NCBI GenBank assembly: GCA_017311185.1
Contig: JAESUZ010003517.1
Location: 496,001-560,000, forward strand
Origin: Proteles cristata cristata
Taxonomy: Eukaryota > Chordata > Mammalia > Carnivora > Hyaenidae
DNA length: 64,000 bases
Direction: 5' to 3'
In this document: piece after piece, positions 11,863-24,744 of the stretch
Layout: each line of letters begins with the position of its first letter
How positions within the stretch are numbered: position 1 is the stretch's first letter
The notes under the pieces: model-generated
Database searches by the model: none
The model's input: only the letters and a program-made list of their open reading frames with translations
Told to the model about the DNA's origin: nothing
Position numbers and translations under genes: made by a program

Positions 11863-12294
11863 CTGTAGCCTCTTTTTTTAAACAGGATTAAACATCATCG
11901 GGTACATTCTACAAACTATACTGTTGGTCTAGTGACTATGATATGACCTCTCTCTCCTCTTGCCAAAGACATACGAAATTACCTTATAAATCATGTCAAT
12001 AATTTAAAATGAATCACGGAAACTACTAATCTCTAAGCAAACCACATTTTCAGATGCAAATAAATCCAATGATGAACCAAGTCTTTCTTCTAGAAATACT
12101 ATTACTATGGCAATCGAATCTACTCTGCAAATTACTTTATAGCTGTCAAAGATCCCATTAAAAATGCATTTAAGCACTTCGAAATTACAGTTCACGTCAC
12201 AGAACTGGGCACTAGCAAAGCACACAAAAGAATTACTAAACCTTCAGAGGGAAAAAGAAAGCAATTAGAGAACTCAAAAGAATCTGAGATCTAA

Positions 12295-12400
12295 CAAGTC
12301 TTCTTCAGGTCTTGGGTTTCCTCATCTGCAAAATTAAACCCCTGGGCTTCATTAAGGTAATCGTTAAGGATTCCTTCAAATCTAATCCTTAAAAAAACAA
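12295..12400 (+). repeat. MIR-like fragment
   Basis: 'ttgggtttcctcatctgcaaaa' followed by 'gggcttcattaaggtaatcgttaaggattcctt' resembles the 3' half of MIR. It is short and diverged. Confidence 0.45.
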
Positions 12401-12509
12401 AAACGTACATGCTAGAAAACAATAGTTCTAACAAACAAATCTGGTTCCTGGTCAAATTATCATGTCATAATGGGCTTCCTACATCACTGGGAATCAAAAC
12501 TTGAGGCCC

Positions 12510-12750
12510 GCCATCACTTCGGAAAGCGGTCCGTCGCACGCTTCTCAGCCTCAGCACCCTCAGCACCGGGGATCTTGGGGACCTCGCACCTCTTTGCGGC
12601 AGGGGCCGTACTGAAGTGCTGAGGAAGACTTGGCAGCATCAATGCCAGCAGCGCCCCCATCCCCGAATCACGACAGTCAGAAATTTCTCCAGACACGGCC
12701 AATATTCTCCAGGAGGCAAAATCACTCCCAGGTGAAAACCACTGTTCTGC
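12510..12750 (-). mobile_element. hAT-like DNA transposon fragment (family uncertain)
   Basis: Read on the minus strand it begins cagtggttttcacctggga, a hAT-type terminal repeat, and continues with 'gattttgcctcctggagaat', 'gtctggagaaatttctgac' and 'gctgctggcattgatgctg'. This follows the layout of a common hAT-Charlie-type mammalian MITE. The inner half is unusually CpG-containing for an old repeat. Confidence 0.5.
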
Positions 12751-12759
12751 ACAAGATTA

Positions 12760-14320
12760 TAATATAGAGAAGCAGAAACATCTACAAATATGGGAAAGCA
12801 GCCCAGAATACAACAGCGCTTCTGTTAAAATGTTATCAAAAGATATCCCCGAGAAACATCTGTGAAGAGTTCATCATCCCAACTGCTGGAGGTTACCGGA
12901 CAGTGCGATTTAGGAAGAAGAATCTGAAGAACTCTGAATATATTAACACTGATTTTTTTTTGAAATGAAATTGTATGAACGCTCTTCTCAAACCTCTTGC
13001 AATCCTTTTCTTAAAGGTCTCTACCACAGAGCAACACAAGGGTTTAACCCATAATAAGATGTATCATTTACACTGACAGTAAACAGAAGTCTTTGGTAAT
13101 TTCATATATAGCCCAAGCATCACACATTTGGTCAGGAACACACCAGTCGCTGAGATCTGAGTAACAGTGTTTTAATGTGTGGAACCTATTCTAAGGGGGG
13201 AAAAGCCCAAGGTAAAATGTAAAGCGACTTCGGCATATTAATAACCACGAGACCAGTCTGACCAATCACCAAAGAGAAGACAGAGGAAGGACTATTTGAC
13301 GGTCTCTACACAATTTCAACTCTATTAAGACCATTTAGATTTCAGGCATTTCAGGCGAATCACGGTTTTTTATTTCCAGTAAGGGAAGGGAAGGGAAGTT
13401 TTAGGGTACCTCATTACAAACGGTTGAAAAGTTCGATGTGAATGAGGTGAGAACTCTGAAGTCACCAGCAGCTCTCAGCTAGAGAAACTAGCACTGGAGT
13501 TTGAGAACTCCTTCAACTCCATGAATACAATCTTGTTTTGCTCGGACAGTGTGGCAGAGGCTGGACGGGGATTCAGAGAGCAACTCCAACTGTACAGTAA
13601 ATCTGTGAAGGAACTGTTGGTCCTACTAGTTATACAGGGATGAAACTTTTCTCAGAACCAGAAAATAATGGAAATTATCTGAATACGAACAGAAGTTTCA
13701 ATAAAGACGAGAATATTCTGAGATACACTGTCAGCAGTCACGTATCACGCCCCAACAGGTCCGAGCATGCACCTTACCTCAGCGCCTAAGAAACTGGTGA
13801 TGCAAGGATCAAAATCTGCGTTAGGTAAAGAAAAAAACTTGTGTTGGAAAATGTTGATAGCTCCTTTTTCTAGAAGGAAGCCTTTCAATTCTCAGGGAAC
13901 CGAAGGAAGTGTTTAGGACAGTGCACTAACAAACATTTCTATATAACAAGTTAATTCTGTGCACAGCCCCTACCCTTGAGTACTTATTTTCCTTGAGCAA
14001 AATTCTCAGAACAACTTTCCTAGCAATTAAGTGCGGTCACCTGAAGGGCGCTGCCTAATGCTTTCAGGGTCGAGCATTTGTTAGCACTACGGTGAGAACA
14101 CGTTCCTGGGAAGGCACCTTCTCTCCCGTCCTCATCTGAGCGCGCCGCCATTAACTCAGAACGGGGTCTGCTCACCTCGGTCTAGCCTCTCCCCACTCCT
14201 AGAGCTTCACGGTCCTCCCGCGATCTAGCTCAGGGCCCGAGCACCTTCCTCCTCGTGTCGCACCTGCAGCGCTCAGCCTTCCCTCCAGTTCATCTCACAG
14301 GACGCTACTGAGATCGCGGG
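12760..14320. other. Intron, nothing recognised
   Basis: There is no exon or repeat I can name. A small (aaggg) run sits at 13383-13397. CpG content rises somewhat at 14040-14300, but not to island level. Confidence 0.3.
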
Positions 14321-14329
14321 TGTGAAAAA

Positions 14330-14810
14330 CGAAGTGTAACTGCCTAGTTCTCTGCTGACAACGTGCCCCCGCCTGTGGCTGACAGAAGTAAATCTTAACT
14401 CCCTAACTTGGCACGGGGGGGGCTCCTCGCAACTTGGTTCCAACAATCCTCTTCGGCTCGCCGTGCCTCCACCACACAGGCCACCTAGGCTTGCTCCTGG
14501 GTTCTAGCTGAAGCCACACGAACTTGAACTCATCTCTTCCAGAAGCCATCTTTCACCACTTGCTGCACTTGCTCACCACCACTGATCCCTCAGCTTCTGG
14601 AATGCCCTTCCCCATAAGTGAGGTGCGAGGCCCACACCTACTTAAGACCTCCAATGTTGCCGCTCTCCCCAGTTCTCCTGGCGAATCCTGGCTTCCCAAA
14701 CACCCCTGGATCTACCCCTACTACTTATGACTCTGTACTATCATCCCTCTGTCTCTTCGTACTAGATTATGAACAACTGAGGCAGTGCCGACATTTTACA
14801 TCTTGTCATA
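14330..14810 (+). repeat. L2 LINE fragment
   Basis: 'taaatcttaactccctaacttggcac', 'cagcttctggaatgcccttcccc' and 'ctactacttatgactctgtac...tagattatgaacaactgagg' follow the order of the L2 3' region. The open frames here (68 and 136 codons) are chance readings across L2. Confidence 0.6.
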
Positions 14811-15129
14811 CTCCCCAAACCTTCTTCACAGCAACCGGCGGCAGCTCAGTTAAGGCTGCAAGAACGCGGGTCCCCTGCACACTGTGGTGCAGACAGCAGG
14901 TGCCGGATCAGCACGCGACACAAGACTGTATTATTATCAAGCTGTACATAACCGTCTCTCTGGGACCCAGAACTGAGGGACTTTGTACAACTCGTCTTTC
15001 AAACTGCCATTCCCCAGCAAAGGCCTAGGACACAGGGGGTTCTCAAAGAATATCAATACCTACTCCAGTGGCAGAAGAGCTCCCAGCTTAAAAGAGGGGA
15101 CGAAAGAAGCAAGAAAATGAACGGGTAAG

Positions 15130-15305
15130 GCAATGCGCCCTGTGAAGAGGCACTGTGTCGCGTGTCCTGTGTGCATTATCTCACAACCCTCACAACTTTT
15201 TGAAGTCACTGAAGGGACCAAAGCCTGAAGGTCCAACAGTAAACAGAAGGCTAGAGCCCGGAGAGTCTGATCCAAGTTTATGTGCTTTCCACTAACCCAC
15301 AACCC
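15130..15305 (-). repeat. MIR element
   Basis: Complement-type MIR blocks appear: 'gcattatctcacaaccctcacaac', 'acagtaaacagaaggctagagcc' and 'ttatgtgctttccactaaccca'. Confidence 0.55.
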
Positions 15306-15309
15306 GCCT

Positions 15310-16630
15310 GCCTAGTGAACCTCAAGAAGAGGGAAAAGAAGTGAACTGAAGCCGGTGAAAGTGAGAAGTGAGAAAAGAGAAGAGCATACCACAAGAGACA
15401 CAGAGTCAGAGGGGGACGGGAGGGGGGAAAGGGAGGGAGATGGAGACGGACCCCAAGAAAGAATAGCCAATAGTATTTAAAGCTGCAGTAAACGAGGACA
15501 GATAAAACAGGTCTCCAAATCTGCTAATCAAGGAGGTGCATTTGCGAAAGGACTGTTTCTCTTCTATTCCTTCACTACATAACCTGTATGACCCTTCACC
15601 TCTCCTCTGACCTCAAATATCCCAACTATTTCAACACATCCAACCTACACTCACAACTAGATAGGTACGGAAAAAGCAGACTCTGACACTGTTGTATAGT
15701 GCCTGTATTTTTAAATATCTAGAGCCCAGGAATTGGTACAAAATTCTTGGCAAGTCTAAGGAACGCTCTTAATCTTTTCTGTTTCTCTAGTGAAGTAAAA
15801 AGATCTATGGGTAGTAACAAATGACATCTCGAAGCATCGCACAGTTACTACTAAGTCTGCTTACTTAACCTTACAGTAAGTACATTATTCTCAGGAGTAA
15901 GCATGATGGCATCAGGTGCGATCCTCATACTACCAGCAAGCCCTCCAATTACACAGCTTTATCTAAATCCCTGGCCTGTAAGAAAGGACATTTGGATAAA
16001 CGGAGAGGACGGCAGGGTGCGTACACGCAGGGCCCCGCCGCAGCACCCCGAGAAGAGCTCCCCAGCCTGGCACTCCGCTCCACATCAAGGATCTGCCTCT
16101 GGCATCAGAGTAAGCCACCCCGCACGCCTCGTAGTAAGGGAAGGCTCCTAGGTAACGTAAGGCTCCTGAAGGTTCCAAAAAACGACTCTTCAAGGTCTAT
16201 GTGAAATGGGCTTTTCTCCCTTGTGAAAGCAAATTGCAACAACTGTGCTGTGTTCAAAGGTTTGCTGAAAATCTGGTTCAGTAACTGGCAAAGATAAAAT
16301 AGAGGTTTTTCAAATGCTTTGTTTTAGAAGTCTGAAAATACAAATGTTTCGTTTTTAGCTAATTTGAGAGTTGTAAAAATGGTACTCAGTTAGCATCTAC
16401 CCTTCCCCCAGCCTCTCCTAATGTTAGCTTTTGATATAAACATAATCCTTAAAACCTGAAAATTAACACCGGGGTACAAGACTATTACCCAACCGGACAC
16501 TTTGTTTTTATTCTCACCACTTGTCCCACCGAGGTCCTTCTCCTTCAGCACCCTGTCCGGGCTCCCGCACCGCAGCCCACTGCCAGCCCTCCGGAGCTCC
16601 TCGGCCTCCCGCTCTGTGACGGCCCTGAAC
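15310..16630. other. Intron, nothing recognised
   Basis: A purine-rich stretch at 15398-15455 is the only compositional feature. Short opposing open frames around 15900-16200 overlap a mildly CpG-containing patch and show no family resemblance. Confidence 0.3.
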
Positions 16631-16639
16631 CCTTTGAAG

Positions 16640-17360
16640 AGTTCAGGTCACTTATGTTGTGGAAATGTCCTTCAATTTGGGTTTGTCCCATGAGTTCTCA
16701 TGAAGAAATGAAGTTATCCATTTTCACAACACCAGAGCCAAGATGTGTGTCCTCCTGTGTGCCTTTTACCAAAAGGTTTGTGTTTTCACGTCTTATTTGT
16801 TGTGATGTTAACCATAACCACTTGGCTAAGGAGGCGCCTGTCAGGTTTCTCTAAAGTTACTGTCTTTTAAATAAACACCTTCAAAGAGGTATCTTGAGAC
16901 TATATATAAAAATGTGTTGTTTCCCCTCAAACTTTCACCTGTTAACTCCTGCATCAAACTGTGGCCTGTGCAAAAATTACCATTTTGTTTTGGTTTTGCC
17001 CAGTAGTGGCTTTCTGGCTCCCTCTTCTTTCTATACTTATTAACTGGAACTCTCCTGGAGGTAAGAGCTGTCTCTTCTCTCCCATTTATTTATGCAATTA
17101 GTTCTATCAGTAGGAACTCACGGATATTTACTTTATTCTTAGTGGTTAAGATCCAATAGTACCATTATTTATTTTGTGTCTCAAGTCACTCCAGCTTTGG
17201 CCATCAGGAGCTCTTTCTTCAGGCTCAGTTGTTCTGACAAGCCCTCATCCTTTGCTGAGGCCATCGAAGTCTAGAAGGTTTTGGGATCAATTGTTCTTAG
17301 GACTATTTTACATTCCTAAGCACTATACGCAAAGCCATTACAGCCCAGCCAGAAAGGAAT
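16640..17360. repeat. Ancient L1M-family fragment
   Basis: A chain of landmarks familiar from old mammalian L1 non-coding sequence appears in order: 'tgtccttcaatttgggtttg', 'gttctcatgaagaaatga', 'gatgttaaccataaccactt...ctgtcaggtttctc', 'cttgagactatatataaa', and 'atttattttgtgtctcaagtcactccagctttggccatcaggagctctttc' split over the last third. The exact subfamily and strand are not certain. Confidence 0.5.
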
Positions 17361-17443
17361 AAAACACTCTGAACTTACCAGTCACGGAAAGGGATAAATC
17401 ACTACATCCTATCCCAACCAGCATCATATTCCAGACAGCACAG

Positions 17444-18030
17444 CTATTCACAAAAATGGGTGACGTCCAAGCAAGCGGGAGCTGCAGGTATCCTCAGGAG
17501 GACACTTTCTCCGAAGGCACTCACTATTCTACTGCCTTTTCGAACAGAAGACTGCTGTGTTCTAAAAACACACTTGATCATCAAACATTTTGCGGCCAGA
17601 GGTAAAAATGCCAGATGGAACAATGATGGATTCCAGTTAGCTTCAAGTGTTCTCGAGAACACATTGGGGGAGCGGGGTTGGGGGAAGGGACAGACTTCAA
17701 ACTCTGAAAGAAACTGGAAAGATTCTGACCAGGAACAGGAAAGAGCACAACAGGCAGAGCGGAGCGCAGGCTCCAAAGAGCAAACAGCCTCTGGCGGAGC
17801 AAACAGAGAGGCCGCCCCTGCCCACCCTGTGTGGCCCTGTCCGTGGCCTTGGAGAAATAACCCGCGGTGCCTCGGAGATGACTCCCCGCGTGCTTCCAGG
17901 TACATGACTGCCTGCCACCCAAGCAAACCCCAAGGAGGCAGGGGAGAAGAGCGACAGGTGCTGTGGTCTGCTAACCAGCACAACTTCTGCCGAGGATCCA
18001 TTTTAAGAAGGCACAATTTACATAAAACAA
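17444..18030. other. Unassigned block open on both strands
   Basis: The minus strand has a 239-codon open frame (17444-18163) and the plus strand a 193-codon one (17460-18041) over the same DNA. Neither translation resembles a family I know. The minus frame runs at its start into an L1 3' UTR (18040-18163), which argues against a real protein. No splice-flanked exon structure is visible. Most likely a chance open region in stop-poor, GC-moderate intron. Confidence 0.3.
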
Positions 18031-18035
18031 AATGC

Positions 18036-18264
18036 ACATAGTTGGAACAGTATGGTTTTAAGTTTTGACAAATGTATACAGCAGTCATCATCACCCCCAA
18101 TCCGGATTCCTTTGCATCCACCTTCCCAGACACCAGCCACTGCCAGCGCCATGAGGCTACCAATTCGTTTTTGTCACTACGGATTAAATCTGCCTTTGAG
18201 TTTCACGTAAGTGAAAGTATATGGCATCTTTGTTTATACATAGCTACTTTTGCTGAACATATTA
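18036..18264 (-). repeat. L1M 3' end, part 1
   Basis: 'aatttacataaaacaaaatgcac', 'aagttttgacaaatgtatacag' and 'catcacccccaatccgg' are antisense L1M 3' UTR. A SINE at 18265-18487 interrupts the element, and it resumes at 18500. Confidence 0.75.
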
Positions 18265-18487
18265 TTTAAAAGATATTTTTAAGTGTTTTATTTATTTCTG
18301 AGAGAAAGAGAGAGACAACGTGAGCAGGGGAGGGTAAAGAGAGAGGGAGACGCGGAATTTGAAACAGGCTCCAGGCTCTGAGCTGGCCGTCAGCACAGAG
18401 CCTGATGCAGAGCTCGAACCCATGAACCACGACATCGTGACCTAAGGTGAAGTCGGACGCTTAATTGACTGAGTCAACCAGGCGCCC
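18265..18487 (-). repeat. SINEC inserted in an L1
   Basis: A full-length minus-strand SINE: tail complement 'agtgttttatttatttctgagag', 'ccaggctctgagctggccgtcag', head complement 'tgagtcaaccaggcgcccc'. Flanked by a 12-bp TSD ctgaacatatta (18253-18264 and 18488-18499). Confidence 0.93.
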
Positions 18488-18960
18488 CTGAACATATTAC
18501 TTCTGAGATTCACCCACGGTGCTGTATTTTGCTTATCCAGTCTCCTAATGACGGACATTTGGGCTGTTGCCAATTTTTAGCTATCACGAATAAGGCTGCC
18601 ATTAACATTCATGTACAAGCCTTTGTGTGAACATGTTTTCATTCCTCTTGGCTAAAATTCCTATGGCAAGTATATATTTAACTTTATGGCAAGCATATAT
18701 TTAACTTTATAAGAAATCGTCAGTTTTTCAAAGGGAACTGTGCCGTGTTACATTTTCTCCAGCCAAGTATGGCCATTCCAACTGCTCCACATCTTCAACA
18801 ACCCCCGGTACTGTCAGTCTCTTTCATCTGAGTAGTGCTAGTGGGGGTATGGTAGTATCTCAGTGTGGGTTTAAGAGGCAACTTCCCAACGACTAATGCT
18901 GTTCAGCCAACTTTTTGGCTAGGATGTACTTTGATACGATGCAGTCGACGACTTACCAGA
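18488..18960 (-). repeat. L1M 3' end, part 2
   Basis: The continuation contains antisense ORF2-end landmarks: 'gctgttgccaatttttagctatcacgaataaggctgcc', 'gttacattttctccagcc', 'ccaactgctccacatcttcaacaac' and 'gtggtatctcagtg'-like text. A 23-bp tandem duplication lies at 18662-18707. Confidence 0.8.
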
Positions 18961-19084
18961 AACGGTAAGATTTTACAGTATTTGTGAAGATCAAGAAGCT
19001 TTCCAATACAGTAACTTGAAGCTGGGTGATGGATAGAGAGACTGTTGTCTCTACCTTTGTGTCTAAATTATGTTTATTAAAAAT

Positions 19085-21180
19085 AAATAAACTAGAAGCC
19101 TGCTGGGTTGCTTGCTCAGAGAATGTCTTAATGTTTTAACTGAGGCACAAGAACTCAGAAGAGAATGAGGTAAAGACAATTACTTGTCTGATTCTGGCAC
19201 AGAGTAATGAAAATAAAGCATTTCTGATCCTGAATTAAACAGCTTTAAGAAACTACTATGAACAAACTCCTGAAAACTACCCACTTGACCCAGAGGATTA
19301 AGCGGGTAAGTACCACATCTAAAGATTTGGATAAGCCAGCGAATGAGACACAGACGCACAGGAGGCAGGTGACAAGATGGGCAAGGAGAGCTACGCTCCA
19401 GAGGACAGCACGAAACTCTGAAGAGGTTCAGCAAACTGCAATCGTGGACTTGAGATCAGACCATAAGATTTCATGGGAGAGCAGTATTCATGGAGACTAT
19501 CTGCTTCTTCTATTTCTTAATCTGACTGGTCCAGTGAAGAGAGTCACAGATGTTAAGAAAATGGAATTTCAGCTCTGGTTCTTGTATCAGTTTGCAGAAT
19601 AACAAGTAGGAACCACAGCCTTCCGCCTCGGTTTTCCCAGGTTTTGAAGAGAAAAGACCTGTTCTCCGTTCCTTCCATAAGGGTGAGGAGAACGTGTTGG
19701 ACCAGGTACACAAACACTTGGGAAGACAAGTGCCGGAGACCTATTTTGGTTTTCACATTCACACACACTTGTGCACACATGTTCAAGTTTAAAAACTTTA
19801 ATTTTAGTAAAAATGGAAGAATATGCACCCACATTTCATAACAATATATGCCTCAGAGGGCGGACACTACATAAATACCCCAGGAAGAACATTTAACTCT
19901 TTTCTGATTATTTTAAGCGTTTACAGAGAGATTCCCTGGAAAAGGACAAAAGGTGGCTCCAGCTCCCTAGAGCCCACGCCACCGTTTCCATCACGTATGT
20001 CGATGATGGTGCCGCGGGAGTGCCACCTCTGCTACCGCAGCAGCTGTCCACTGTCCCCGCGGTTAACAAGGAGCCACGCACACTGACACGCAGGCAGCCT
20101 GGAACGCACCGACCAAGGAACAGGCTAGAACCGAGAATATACGGTTTTCAGAAGCAGATTACAATGCTCTCCACTCCTGACTGCGCATCTGGAATCTTCC
20201 CCAAATGACTTTTTCAACAAACTTGTTCTCTTAATTCAGTTATTACTGCACTAAATCCAGCAAACAAAAAATACATTTAAAACTTCCTCTTATACTTAAC
20301 TGTTCTTACTAACAAGACACAGCCATGTTACCTCACTGTGCACACACATCCCAAACCTAAGGAAAACTTGAAAAAGACATAAACACACCAGTAGCCATCT
20401 TCATTCTAGAAGTATAAAGCACTATCTCACAAGAATGACAAATATGGTAAATTAAGACCAAAGCTGTTCCCTTCAAACAGCAACATTTTTTTTTTGAGAG
20501 CAGGGTGGGGGTGGTATTCTATTTTCCTAAAGGAAGTTGTGATTCGTTTCCTTCTTTTCTAATAATAAAAGTTAACTCCAAAAAGTGCTAAGTGTCTGTG
20601 ACAAAAGTATGGATTAGTAGCCAACAGGGTAAGGAGTTTAAACATTTCACACATTACAATCCCCAGGGTAATCTTACTGTAGTTACAGGTTTATAAATGC
20701 CTTCCAAAAATGTTAATGGGCAGGAGAATACGTACAGAGGCTGCAGGAGTACACGCAACAGTCACTCTCTTGCTTCGTTTTGAAGAATGGCAGGACGTGA
20801 TGGTGGGAAAGCAATGTGTGATCAGGAGAGGCCATCCTTCCTATTTTGAGAGTGGGTCTTTTCCCAGGCCGGGGGCAGGCGGGATGATCCTCTCCCGTGA
20901 GGCTGGGCACCTGTGCTTGCAGCTCCCAGTCAGCCCAGTGATCACAAGGGTAAAAACCGATACGCAGACAACCATTCTACTATTCACTTTCAGTACAGTA
21001 TTCAATAAATTACATGAGATATTACTATAAAATATGCACATCCCCATAAGAAAGGCATTGTATTAGATGACTGTGCCCAACTACAGGCTAATCTAAATGC
21101 TGAGAGCACGTTTAAGGTAGGCCAGGCCAAACCGTGATATCCTGCAGGTTAGGTGTTATTACATGCACTGTAGATTTAAG
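19085..21180. other. Intron, nothing recognised
   Basis: Mostly unique-looking sequence. The patch at 19975-20110 is moderately CpG-containing. Open frames up to 114 codons show no family resemblance. Confidence 0.3.
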
Positions 21181-21194
21181 ATATTTTCAACTCA

Positions 21195-21412
21195 TGGGGT
21201 GCCTGGGTGGCTCAGTCGGTTAAGTGACTTCGGCTCAGGTCAGATCTCACAGATCGTGGGTTCGAGCCCCGCATCAGGCTCTATGCTGACAGCTCAGAGC
21301 CTGGAGCCTGTTTCAGATTCTGTGTCTCCCTCTCTCTCCGCCCCTCCCCCACTCAAGCTCTGTTTCTCTCCGTCTCAAAATAAATAAACTATAAAAAAAA
21401 TTTAAAAAAAAA
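21195..21412 (+). repeat. SINEC copy with TSD
   Basis: Head 'ggggtgcctgggtggctcag', A-box region, B-box 'gggttcgagccccgc', CT-rich segment and A-rich tail are all present. Flanked by tttcaactca (21185-21194 and 21413-21422). Confidence 0.95.
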
Positions 21413-21479
21413 TTTCAACTCACAATGAGCTCATTAAGATAACTCCATCCTACATCAAGGAAGATCTATTATTGTTTTT

Positions 21480-21610
21480 TCATAAAAGTAATTTCCTTTA
21501 CTTTACAGATGGGAAAAGAGGCTTAGAGATAGCTAGTAATTTGGTCAAGAATCTGAGTGTGATTCACCACACAGTAACAGCCAAGCGCTAACCAAGGCTC
21601 CTAACCATTT
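21480..21610 (-). repeat. MIR element
   Basis: Complement MIR blocks: 'tttacagatgggaaaagaggct', 'gctagtaatttggtcaag' and 'gctaaccaaggctcctaacc'. Confidence 0.6.
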
Positions 21611-21619
21611 CCCCCAGTT

Positions 21620-23885
21620 TATAATAGAAGGGGGTCACTGCCTACCTAAAACTCTTGTTCATCAACTCCAAACCCCAAGTGATGTCATGTTTTCTTCATA
21701 TAACCAGGTGTCAAAGGGAGATTTTTACACTTCCACTTTCTAACATCAACTGAGATGTCAACAATTTTAATATGTGTTACTATTTTAAAAAGATTAAAAT
21801 ATGGAAGGTGACATATCAGAATGGGCAAAACAGGGTATGATTTGATTTACCCCTATGGATCACTTAACTAGAACAGTTACCACTGCAGTGCATATGGTGC
21901 TTAAAAATTAAACTGCATTAACTTAAAAATACTCTAATAGTCTAGTTCTAAAGTCAGAATGGACCCCTCCCTCTCAATTCCAAAACAGTCAGTTCTTGTA
22001 ACCTAAAGCTTCACTTCAGGGAAGTGGCTTATGTTACCACATGTCTATCAACAGGTATTTAAAAAAAAAAGTACCTTAAAAAAATAAGTTTCACAATGAT
22101 CCAGGACAAGTACTCTCCTTAAAACTGCATTTTATTCTGCTGTGCTGGGGCCCAAAGAAAAAAAATAAGAGCATGCGTTAGTGGATGGAGTTATGGGACA
22201 TCTACAATAATAAATTTTCGGGGCGGGGGGGAGACAAAAAAACAGACTTCTGTTCCGGAGATAGATTTATTCAGGGTGCTAAGTGCTAAGGAGACAAATG
22301 AAGAACACTACCTCAAGTCTCAAATTCTTCAGTACTTAACATGGGTTTTTGGATGGGATCTTCTATGGAAGCTTTTGTGAATATAATGAAAAGTATTAAC
22401 CTATTCAGAAAAAAGTGCACAAACAAGTAAATGTCTGTGCACAATTTCAGATTTATAGATCACAGTTATGGTTAGTACAACAAATATCAATTTATTTATA
22501 TAAACAAGAACAACAGGGATGACAGGCCAAGATTCCATCTGGAACATGCACAATCTCCAAATGTTACCGTTCACACCGATTCTTCTCTTATCTATGAGGA
22601 GAACTACAAATTCAGCATTTAAGGTAGACCATGCCTTTAACAGCATCCCAAAACTTGGCTAATTAAAATGACTGAAAATGGCCACACACAAATGCCATCC
22701 TTTTTTTTTGGTCATCCTTTTTCTGGTAAGATATAGTCACCTGTATTATTTCCATTAACGTGCAATTTAATCCTTCCGTCTTTCCCTTTCCCCAGCCCTG
22801 TCACTGCTATGGACTACAGAGAAATTAACAGAGTTTATATTCTTACACTCACTCATCTATTCTTGAGTTTTTGCCTGTGTGCTTAACTGTCCTCACTAAA
22901 TTTTAAATATTTTGTGGTCAATCATTCACTTACTCTTTTCTGAAATGTGAGCCTGGTAAAACATTGTCTTGAAGATGATTACCAACATATAGTATTTCTG
23001 GACTGAAGATTTATTTCTTTTCTCCTGTGACACCTTGAACATTAGCCCTGAATTCAAAATGTGCACTTTAAAGTTCTCTCAGAATAGAAATATTCTGGAG
23101 TATGTTCGAACACAAGGGAGTAAGTATGTATACAAAGGTTTAGTCAGTCTCCTTCACAGCTGAATCCACTGGGCCCACTTTGAAAATGTGAATATTAAAG
23201 GAATTTGGCAATACCTCAGCCAGATGCTTGAGTGAGTTGATGGGGGCCGACTAAAATGGGGTGGGCTAGGGTAAGGGGACGTCCACAGGCCTATGTAGCA
23301 AAGCCATCCATATGGAATTCATGTGTGTATGTGCGCGTGCGTACGTCCAAATGAAATTTCAACCTGCCAGGTAACAGCCTAGTCCCACCAAACAGCCTTC
23401 TTTCTTCCAGGTAAAACAGTATCTAGGGTTAACTGCCTCTTGTTCTTGGCCATGGACTATAGCTAACAAACAGAAAATGACTTAAGTGACTTTTACCCAG
23501 AATATAAAAAAGTGTGGCTTCTCCCTTGATCTCTCTTGGACCATAGTGAAAAGCCAGCAGTCATGGTCATGAAGACTCTTACAAAGCCTTAAGGAGAGGT
23601 TCCTATGGTGAGCAACCAAGAACTCCCGTGCCATATGCATGCCAACAGCCTGCAAGGAACTGACGTCTTCAGCAAAGTCATGTAAGCAAGTCATTTTGAG
23701 AAGCAGAACCCCCAACCCCAGTCAAGCCTCCAGATGACTGCAGCCCTGACCAACATCTTGCTACATACAACCTCATTAGGGACCCTGGGCCAGAACCACC
23801 GAGATAAACCATTCCTACATTCCTAACTCTTAAGAGAAGGTATGACAATTGGATAAAGGTGGTCAAAAGCTACAAACTTCCACCT
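21620..23885. other. Intron, nothing recognised
   Basis: AT-rich unique-looking sequence with short G-runs (22218-22230) and a small GT/GC alternating patch (23322-23345). No exon or repeat I can name. Confidence 0.3.
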
Positions 23886-23889
23886 GTTA

Positions 23890-24165
23890 AGATTAAATAA
23901 GTAGTGGTGATGTAATGTACAACATGAAGAATATAGCAGTACTGCTCTATGGTATATCTAAATTACTAACGGAGTAAATTCTTAAAGTTCTTTTCACAAG
24001 AGAAAAACCTTCCTCCTCATTTTTCTTAAACTATATGAATTATTACATGTTAATTAACTTAGTGTGGTAATCATTTCACAATATATGTAAGTCAAATCAT
24101 GCTATATGCCTTAAACTTATGCAGTGCTGTATGTCAATTGTATCTCAAACTTGAAAGGAAAAAAG
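23890..24165 (+). repeat. L1M 3' UTR fragment
   Basis: 'gatgtaatgtacaacatgaag', 'cttaaagttcttttcacaag', 'gtggtaatcatttcacaatat' and 'gtcaattgtatctcaaacttg' are in the order of the L1M 3' UTR, sense orientation. Confidence 0.7.
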
Positions 24166-24469
24166 GTGTGAGATAGTATATTTAAGATGCTATGTGGGGG
24201 TTAATTTGTTACACAGCCATAGATAATGCACACACACACACATTTCTCATATATACAGTAAATTTTTTTATGAAGTCAAAAAAAGATTATAAAACATCTA
24301 CTATTTTCTACAAAACCTTTAAAGGTTATACACCCTAATGAGAGAGAATAAAGGTTAATCTGAGGAAGCCAGAAGTGAATCTTAATTAATATAAGTAACC
24401 CAGCTGACCTCATAGTCAAGTCTTCAGCTATTCAATCAAATACTGTCAGTAGTTACTGTATTCCTTTAG

Positions 24470-24740
24470 AATAGGGATCAGTGAACTTTTGTTGTAAAAG
24501 GCCAGATAGTGACTATTTTTGGCTTTGTAAACCAAGAGACAAAATTAGAGATTATGGACACACTTATATAACCAAGATTTAAAAAGGTTAAGAGCTCCCA
24601 GATCCTACAAATACAGGTGGTCAGCTTCATAGTCTAGACTACAGAAAGTACATGGTCTCTCACATTAAAGCAATCCAAAATTTTCAGGGTCTGTATTTCA
24701 AAGGACTTCCCCAGAGACTGCACATTATGCAAATATTGGT
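24470..24740. repeat. Old interspersed repeat, probably DNA-transposon-derived
   Basis: 'gaacttttgttgtaaaaggccagatagtgactatttttggctttgtaaacc' (split here over 24480-24532) follows a widespread mammalian repeat whose consensus reads 'tctgtaaagggccagatagtaaatatttt'. I cannot name the subfamily with certainty. Confidence 0.45.
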
Positions 24741-24744
24741 AAAC

